Notes under the pieces: generated by a model | What the model saw: the letters and a program-made list of their open reading frames with translations, nothing else | Told to the model about the DNA's origin: nothing | The model's database searches: none | Shown here: one piece after another, positions 59,278 to 64,000 of the stretch | How the letters are laid out: each line of letters starts with the position of its first letter | Position numbering within the stretch: position 1 is the stretch's first letter | Source: Streptomyces poonensis | Lineage (GTDB): Bacteria; Actinomycetota; Actinomycetes; Streptomycetales; Streptomycetaceae | Assembly: GCF_014650915.1 (NCBI RefSeq) | Contig: NZ_BMVW01000019.1 | Coordinates: forward strand, 57,497-121,496 | DNA length: 64,000 nt | Reading direction: 5' to 3' | Made by a program: the position numbers and the translations under genes

Positions 59278-59961
59278 ATGCCCGAGCTGGTGTTCTTCTC
59301 CGGAACGATGGACTGCGGGAAGTCGACCCTGGCCCTCCAGATCGAGCACAACCGCTCGGCACGCGGCCTCCAGGGCATGATCTTCAGCCGTGACGACCGC
59401 GCGGGCGAGGGCAAGCTGTCGTCGCGGCTCGGCCTGGTCACGGACGCCGTGGAGGTCGCGGACGGCCAGGATCTGTACGCCCACCTCGTGGACCACCTCT
59501 CCCAGGGCAACCGCGCGGACTACGTGATCGCGGACGAGGCGCAGTTCCTCGCCCCCGAGCAGATCGACCAGCTGGCCCGGGTGGTGGACGACCTGGGCAT
59601 CGACGTCTACGCGTTCGGCATCACCACCGACTTCCGCTCCAAGCTGTTCCCCGGCTCCCAGCGCCTCGTGGAGCTCGCCGACCGGGTGGAGGTCCTCCAG
59701 GTCGAGGCCCTGTGCTGGTGCGGCGCCCGCGCCACCCACAACGCCCGCACGATCGGCGGGCGCATGGTCGTCGAGGGGGCCCAGGTGGTCGTCGGCGACG
59801 TCAACCAGTCCGGTGCCATCGGCTACGAGGTCCTCTGCCGCCGCCACCACCGGCGCCGTATGACGGCGGCCACGGCACGGGCGGGCGCCCTGTCGCCGGA
59901 CGTGCTGCCGGTGGACGCGGAGCCGGCGGCGCAGCCGTCAGCCCACCCCGTCCACCAGTGA
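59278..59961 (+). CDS. tdk: thymidine kinase
   Basis: A 227-residue type II thymidine kinase for nucleoside salvage. The P-loop is FFSGTMDCGKSTLALQIEHN near residues 6-25, the DEAQF motif lies near 88-92 (VIADEAQFL), and the lasso zinc site is made by LCWCGARATH and C-R-R-H near its end. The thymidine-contact region reads IGGRMVVEGAQVVVGD. The C-terminus has about 40 disordered residues more than the E. coli enzyme. The ATG at 59278 follows AAAGG. It converges on the VOC gene and the two coding regions overlap by 24 bases. Confidence 0.95.
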   Translation: MPELVFFSGTMDCGKSTLALQIEHNRSARGLQGMIFSRDDRAGEGKLSSRLGLVTDAVEVADGQDLYAHLVDHLSQGNRADYVIADEAQFLAPEQIDQLARVVDDLGIDVYAFGITTDFRSKLFPGSQRLVELADRVEVLQVEALCWCGARATHNARTIGGRMVVEGAQVVVGDVNQSGAIGYEVLCRRHHRRRMTAATARAGALSPDVLPVDAEPAAQPSAHPVHQ

Positions 59962-60732
59962 GAACACCGCCCCCTCCGGATCGGCCACCGTCGCGACCCG
60001 CCCGTGGGCGGTGTCGTGGGCCGGTTCGAGGAGCCGGCCGCCGAGATCGCACGCACGGGTGAGCGCCTCGTCGGTGTCGGTGACCTGGAAATAGGTGAGC
60101 CAGTGCGGGCCGCGGTCATGGCTCAGGGCGCTCCCGACGCCGCGGATGCCGGCCACGGGGTGTCCCTTGAGATGGAGGGCGACGTGGTCGGGGCCGGCGG
60201 GAGCGGCCGGCTCGTCCTCGTAGCCGAAGACGGTCCGGTAGAACTTCGCGACGACGGACGTGTCGCGGACGAGGAGTTCGTGCCAGGCGGGGGCGCCGGG
60301 TTCGCACGTCACGGTGGTGCCGAGGTGCACCGACGCCTGCCAGATGCCGAAGACGGCGCCCGAGGGGTCCGAGGCGATGGCCAGCCGGCCCGCCTCGGCG
60401 GCGTCCAGGGGACCCACCCCGACCGTGCCCCCGCAGTGCCGCACCAGCTCGGCCGTCGCATCCGCGTCCTCCGAGGCCAGATAGGGCGTCCACGCGACGG
60501 GCAGATGGCGGTCGGGCGGCAGCTGACCGATCCCGGCCACCTCGCGGCCGTCCAGCAGGGCCCGTACGTACGGCCCCAGTTGCCGCGGCCCCGGCCGGAA
60601 CTCCCAGCCGAACAGCGCACCGTAGAACTCCTGGGTCGCGGCCACCCGGTGCACCATCAGGCTCACCCAGCAGGGTGTGCCGGGCGGGTGCGCCGCATCG
60701 TCCGGGACGGCCGGTCCCCGTGCCTCGGTCAT
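59938..60732 (-). CDS. VOC (glyoxalase/dioxygenase fold) protein, two domains
   Basis: A 264-residue protein of two tandem vicinal-oxygen-chelate domains: residues 20-130 (CWVSLMVHRVAATQEFYGAL, GIWQASVHLGT) and 145-260 (AWHELLVRDTSVVAKFYRTV, FSLVDGVG). Members include bleomycin-binding proteins, glyoxalases and 27-kDa antigen-like hydroxylase relatives; the exact reaction cannot be told. Metal ligands are not clearly complete. ATG at 60732 is preceded by GAAGAG. Its 3' end overlaps tdk by 24 bases. Confidence 0.85.
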   Translation of the reverse strand: MTEARGPAVPDDAAHPPGTPCWVSLMVHRVAATQEFYGALFGWEFRPGPRQLGPYVRALLDGREVAGIGQLPPDRHLPVAWTPYLASEDADATAELVRHCGGTVGVGPLDAAEAGRLAIASDPSGAVFGIWQASVHLGTTVTCEPGAPAWHELLVRDTSVVAKFYRTVFGYEDEPAAPAGPDHVALHLKGHPVAGIRGVGSALSHDRGPHWLTYFQVTDTDEALTRACDLGGRLLEPAHDTAHGRVATVADPEGAVFSLVDGVG

Positions 60733-61086
60733 CGTCACTCTCTTCCCGGCCCCTCGCGGCGGCCGTGTCACATCCGCTCGGATACGCGCGTGCCGCGGTG
60801 GTGCGCGTTCACGTCCCGTTCGTGCTGTGCCCTGCCCCGTGCGCACCACGTGTTGCTCGCGCGACGTCCGGTACAGCGGGTTCCAGCCGCGCTGCTGCCG
60901 TACGGCGGCAGCAGCGGAAGGATGCCTGGATTATCGCTTCTCTTCCCGTTCCGCACGCCAGGCGCGCGGCGTCGCTCAGAGGTGCGACATGTACTTCGCC
61001 CCGCAGGGGTCGTGATCGGACCGGTCCGGCGGGCAGAGTAATCGGACCCGCAGAAGGCGGCCACCCTGTGCGCGAGGATGAGGGCC
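60733..61086. other. divergent spacer with a hairpin
   Basis: A 354-base region between the VOC gene and the rhodanese gene. At 60890-60916 CGCTGCTGCCG pairs with CGGCAGCAGCG around TACGG, an 11-bp stem of unknown role. At 60989-61015 an eight-codon open frame (product MYFAPQGS) has GAGGTG in front of its ATG; it contains no regulatory codon run. Otherwise nothing stands out. Confidence 0.5.
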
Positions 61087-61914
61087 ATGAATCCCATCAT
61101 CTCCGCGTCCGAACTGGCCGGGGCCCTCGCGGGCCCGAAGGCGCCGGTCCTGCTCGACGTCCGCTGGCAGCTGGGCGGCCCGAATCTGCGGCCCGAGTAC
61201 GAGAAGGCGCACATCCCGGGAGCCGTCTTCGTCGATCTGGACACCGAACTCGCCGGTCCCGCGGGATCCGGCGGCCGGCATCCGCTGCCCGGCCTGGACG
61301 TCTTCGGTGCCGCGATGCGGGCGGCCGGTGTCTCGCCGGGCCGGGAGGTCGTCGTGTACGACGGCGGGCTCGGCTGGGCCGCCGCGCGCGCGTGGTGGCT
61401 GCTGCGCTGGACGGGGCACCCTTCGGTACGGGTCCTGGACGGCGGTCTGGCCGCCTGGGACGGCCCGTTGACCTCGGAGGTTCCCCGGCCGGACCCGGGG
61501 ACCTTCACACCCGAGCCGGGCGCCCTGCCGCTCCTGGACGCCGACGGGGCGGCCGCGGTGGCGCGCACCGGGCTGCTGCTGGACGCGCGGGCGGCCGAGC
61601 GTTACCGCGGCGACGTCGAGCCCATCGACCCGGTCGGCGGCCACATCCCGGGCGCGGTCTCCGCGCCCACCAGCGAGAACGTGGACGACGCGGGCCGCTT
61701 CCTGCCCGCCGGCCGACTCGCCGACCGCTTCGGGGCGCTGGGCGCGGCCGGGGCGTCCGAGGTGGGCGTCTACTGCGGGTCGGGCGTGTCCGCCGCCCAC
61801 CAGGTCCTCGCCCTGGCCGCCGCGGGCATCCCGGCCGCCCTGTACGTGGGCTCGTGGTCGGAGTGGAGCCGGGACGGCGACCGCCCGGTGGCGAAGGGCC
61901 CGGACCCCCGGTGA
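61087..61914 (+). CDS. sulfurtransferase (tandem rhodanese)
   Basis: A 275-residue thiosulfate/3-mercaptopyruvate sulfurtransferase. The inactive N-terminal rhodanese domain (1-130) reads APVLLDVRWQLGG and HIPGAVFVDLDTEL; the active domain (150-275) has the catalytic Cys in VYCGSGVSAAHQV near 229. The C-G-S-G-V loop is typical of mercaptopyruvate sulfurtransferases. It moves sulphur from 3-mercaptopyruvate or thiosulfate to acceptors such as cyanide or thiols. The ATG at 61087 is preferred over 61078 because GAGG then lies nine bases away. Confidence 0.93.
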   Translation: MNPIISASELAGALAGPKAPVLLDVRWQLGGPNLRPEYEKAHIPGAVFVDLDTELAGPAGSGGRHPLPGLDVFGAAMRAAGVSPGREVVVYDGGLGWAAARAWWLLRWTGHPSVRVLDGGLAAWDGPLTSEVPRPDPGTFTPEPGALPLLDADGAAAVARTGLLLDARAAERYRGDVEPIDPVGGHIPGAVSAPTSENVDDAGRFLPAGRLADRFGALGAAGASEVGVYCGSGVSAAHQVLALAAAGIPAALYVGSWSEWSRDGDRPVAKGPDPR

Positions 61915-61965
61915 CCGGACCGGTGACCGGACCGGTGACCGGACTTCCGGTGACCGGTCCCCGGT
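61911..61965. repeat. short tandem repeat after the rhodanese gene
   Basis: Four to five copies of GGTGACCGGAC(C) or GGTGACCGGTCC run directly from the rhodanese stop codon. Confidence 0.85.
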
Positions 61966-62013
61966 GACGCCGACGGCCGCGTGAGGCCTGCCGGAGAAGG
62001 CGCTCGCAGGGAA

Positions 62014-62044
62014 AGGGGCCCGCATCTGAACGATGCGGGCCCCT
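62014..62044. terminator. bidirectional terminator
   Basis: AGGGGCCCGCATC and GATGCGGGCCCCT form a perfect 13-bp stem with loop TGAAC between the convergent rhodanese and sepH genes. Confidence 0.92.
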
Positions 62045-62059
62045 GGCGCGTACGAGTGA

Positions 62060-63091
62060 CTAGTCCTGCTTCTTCCGCCGCGTACCGAACACGATCTCGT
62101 CCCAGCTCGGCACCGCCGCACGGCGCCCGGGACGGACGCCGTCCGCCTCGGCCTGGCGGTCGGTGGCCCCGATGAGCCGGTCCCGGTGGCTGGTGACCGA
62201 GCGCGGCATGAGGACGTCCGCGTAGGCCGAACCGGCCGAGGCCGCGGGCGCCGGGGGCTCCTCGGCCTCCGGCTCGGGCGCGCCCTCCTCCGGTGTCTCG
62301 GCGGGCAGTTCGGGCACGACCAGGTCGCCCCGGTAGCTGGGGACGGCCTCCAGGATGCTCGTGAGCGAGTCGCGGTCGCCGGCGCTCTCCTCGATCGGCT
62401 CGGGCGACGACGGGGCCTGCGGGACGGGACGTTCCGCCTGGCGGTCCAGGGGGCGGTCCCGTGGCAGCCGTGCGATGCGGGGCACGAACGGGAAGCTGGG
62501 CTCGGCGGTCCCGAGGTCGTCGGACTCGCCGATCAGGGAGCGCGCCTCGTCGTCGACGGCCTGTACGAGCCGCCGGGGCGGGTCGTACGTCCAGCTCGCG
62601 GAGTGGGGTTCACCGGCGACCCGGTAGACGAGCAGCACCTCCCAGGTGCCGTCGTCGCGCCGCCACGAGTCCCACTGGACGGTGTCCTTCTCGGCGCCCC
62701 GCAGCAGCAGCCGCTCCTGGACGGCCTCGCCGAGCTGCGGACCCGCGGCGTTCTCCCCGGGCCTGCGGACCGGCGTCTTGCGGGCCCGCTCGGCCATGAA
62801 GGCGCGCTCGGCGAGCACGGGGCCCTCGAAGCGTCGTACCCGGTCGACGGGGATGCCGGCGAGCTGCGCGACCTCCTCGGCCGACGCGCCGGCACGTATA
62901 CGGGCCTGGATGTCGCGGGGGCGGAGATGGCTCTCCACCTCGATCTCGATCTGACCGAGGCGGGGACGGTCGCCGCGCACCGCGGCGCGCAGCCGTTCGT
63001 CGATCGGAAGCGTGTACTCCGTGGCGTCGGCAGCCTTCAGCACCAGCCGTGTGCCGTCATTGGAGACGGCCACGACACGCAGTTCGGGCAT
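62060..63091 (-). CDS. sepH: cell division protein SepH
   Basis: A 343-residue septation protein of actinobacteria that binds FtsZ through a helix-turn-helix and promotes filament assembly. The N-terminal DUF3071 domain reads MPELRVVAVSNDGTRLVLKA and the HTH part SHLRPRDIQARIRAGASAEE, VAQLAGIPVDRVRRFEGPVL near 60-100. The central domain contains WRRDDGTWEVLLVYRVAGEP and the C-terminal half is long, acidic and disordered, ending with the conserved SWDEIVFGTRRKKQD. The ATG at 63091 is the start giving the known N-terminus and length; the longer open frame is not used. Confidence 0.95.
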   Translation of the reverse strand: MPELRVVAVSNDGTRLVLKAADATEYTLPIDERLRAAVRGDRPRLGQIEIEVESHLRPRDIQARIRAGASAEEVAQLAGIPVDRVRRFEGPVLAERAFMAERARKTPVRRPGENAAGPQLGEAVQERLLLRGAEKDTVQWDSWRRDDGTWEVLLVYRVAGEPHSASWTYDPPRRLVQAVDDEARSLIGESDDLGTAEPSFPFVPRIARLPRDRPLDRQAERPVPQAPSSPEPIEESAGDRDSLTSILEAVPSYRGDLVVPELPAETPEEGAPEPEAEEPPAPAASAGSAYADVLMPRSVTSHRDRLIGATDRQAEADGVRPGRRAAVPSWDEIVFGTRRKKQD

Positions 63092-63563
63092 GGGGACCTC
63101 CCGGGTGGTGCCTGCCGACGTCACGTGCGTCGCTGCTTCCGCTAGTCGAGTGTGGCCTGCCCGGGTGCAGCCTGCCACAACCTTGCCGAGTTGCCCGGCG
63201 TGTCGGGCGTGGGCCCTGGGCCGCCGTTATGGCACGGTAACCAATTCGCAACGCTAAGTGACGAATCTCATCACCCTGTGCAAAGCTCCCCCTCCCGGCG
63301 GTCCTCAAAGGCCCCGGACACCCTGGCGGGAGTCCGGACCCAGGGATCGCAACAGTACTCCATTCGGGCCACTTGCGTGGATCGGCACGCCGCCGAACTT
63401 TCCCCGAAGGGCGGGAGTTGGCCGTCCGAAGCATCACTTTCGTGTGGGTAAGGCGTGGCGCACTTCACGGAATCTCCAGAAACGGAACCAATGGTTTCGC
63501 TCGTACGTCCCCCTCTCGTGCAATCGGACGACCAAGTACGGGAAAGGTAGGCAAGCCCCGGGA
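63092..63563. other. divergent spacer between sepH and the terminal gene
   Basis: A 472-base region, less GC-rich than its surroundings, that must contain both promoters. GTGACGAATCTCATCACC near 63257-63274 is a loose inverted repeat close to the sepH side. I see no gene or terminator. Confidence 0.45.
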
Positions 63564-64000
63564 ATGCGCGCCAAAGCGGACGACGGCGAGGAAAAGGCGG
63601 ACGACGGTGAGGAAAGGGAGGGCGGTGGGGGCCGCGGGAACAAGCTCGACCTGAGCCTTCCCCAGGTCGCCGGGAGTGCGGTGGCCGCTGTGGTGGCCGC
63701 CAGACTCGCGTCGTACTTCGGCGTCTACGGGACGATCCTCGGCGCCGGTGTGGTGAGCGTCATCGCCACCTGCGGAGGCACGGTCCTCCAGCACTTCCTG
63801 CGGCGCACCGGCGAACAGCTGCGCGACGCCGCGGCGCAGACCAGGCCCGCGGAGCAACCGGTCCGGGCACCCGGGGAATTCGGCGCGGCGACCGTCCACC
63901 GCGCGCGGGCCAGGGGCCGGCGGCGGCCCGTGATCGCCGCCGCTGTGGTCTTCGGTGTCACGATGGCCGGAATCACCACGTACGAACTGGTCTCCGGCAC
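63564..64000 (+). CDS. membrane protein of unknown function, 5' part
   Basis: The frame is open to the window end, giving at least 145 residues. After the ATG come two near-identical 7-residue acidic repeats (KADDGEE twice), a linker, then LDLSLPQVAGSAVAAVVAAR and LASYFGVYGTILGAGVVSVI, two hydrophobic segments near residues 34-80. A basic stretch with RARARGRRRPV follows and a third hydrophobic segment (VIAAAVVFGVTMAGIT, near 122-138) begins the exported part. I take it for a conserved Streptomyces membrane protein with an extracellular C-terminus; no function is known. It diverges from sepH. Confidence 0.8.
   Translation, partial: MRAKADDGEEKADDGEEREGGGGRGNKLDLSLPQVAGSAVAAVVAARLASYFGVYGTILGAGVVSVIATCGGTVLQHFLRRTGEQLRDAAAQTRPAEQPVRAPGEFGAATVHRARARGRRRPVIAAAVVFGVTMAGITTYELVSG

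Noticed and set aside
60989..61015. Eight-codon frame (MYFAPQGS) before the rhodanese gene, a possible leader peptide
   Set aside because: It contains no run of regulatory codons such as Cys or Met, and the hairpin lies upstream of it rather than downstream.
1..64000. Prophage, integrative element, CRISPR array or insertion sequence
   Set aside because: No integrase, transposase, att-like duplication at a tRNA, or regularly spaced repeat with unique spacers was seen.

Overview
The window is a piece of a Streptomyces chromosome. Base composition is very GC-rich, with G or C at most third codon positions and many GTG starts. The gene content is diagnostic: the sporulation regulator whiH sits directly before the principal sigma factor hrdB, with parE and parC beyond it, then ptsH and sepH. 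The order matches what I remember of the conserved core of Streptomyces chromosomes around hrdB. I see no tRNA or rRNA gene, CRISPR array, prophage, insertion sequence or biosynthetic gene cluster.

Layout. 0.1-4 kb: a secreted trypsin-like protease, then a class III aminotransferase and an acyltransferase of the kind used in siderophore assembly. 4-12 kb: a DNA replication and repair block with a DinG/XPD-type helicase, lexA with its SOS box, and the nrdR-nrdJ operon for B12-dependent ribonucleotide reduction behind NrdR boxes. 12-19 kb: a TerD-like protein, a DUF4937 protein, a histidine phosphatase, an ADP-ribosylglycohydrolase-like protein, a DUF4173 membrane protein, and a divergent MFS exporter/TetR pair with two palindromic operators. 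19-24 kb: rnhB, two conserved unknown proteins, and a RecQ helicase carrying a phosphoribosyltransferase-like tail. 24-30 kb: a DUF4192 protein, a glycogen-debranching-type protein and a Nudix/winged-helix regulator. 30-37 kb: an ABC ATPase fused to a membrane domain, whiH, hrdB, a secreted serine protease and a small zinc-ribbon-like protein.

37-48 kb: parE and parC, the two topoisomerase IV subunits, enclose a CitA/CitB-type two-component system, a sucrase/ferredoxin-like gene behind an iron box, two unknown genes and a CobW-type GTPase whose stop codon overlaps the stop of parC. 48-54 kb: a pair of M16 peptidase subunits, then a c-di-AMP (ydaO) riboswitch ahead of an M23 cell-wall peptidase, a GntR regulator, and ptsH behind a DasR-type operator. 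54-64 kb: a GNAT/acyl-CoA-synthetase-like fusion, DUF5998, a phosphodiesterase, thymidine kinase, a VOC protein, a rhodanese, sepH, and the start of a membrane protein cut by the window end.

Regulatory sites are the richest layer. Many can be matched to known Streptomyces regulators by sequence: LexA, NrdR, a TetR pair, DmdR/IdeR-type iron control, DasR, a c-di-AMP riboswitch, a WhiG-like promoter and an ECF-like hrdB promoter. Two candidate sites are less expected: an inverted pair of DnaA-box-like elements between recQ and the DUF4192 gene, and a near-consensus LexA box before parE. The only TTA (bldA-dependent) codon I noticed in the genes is codon 6 of the MFS exporter. I did not find a clearly new multi-gene system; the best leads are the recQ intergenic boxes, the RecQ fusion, the ABC fusion and the unknown genes around rnhB.
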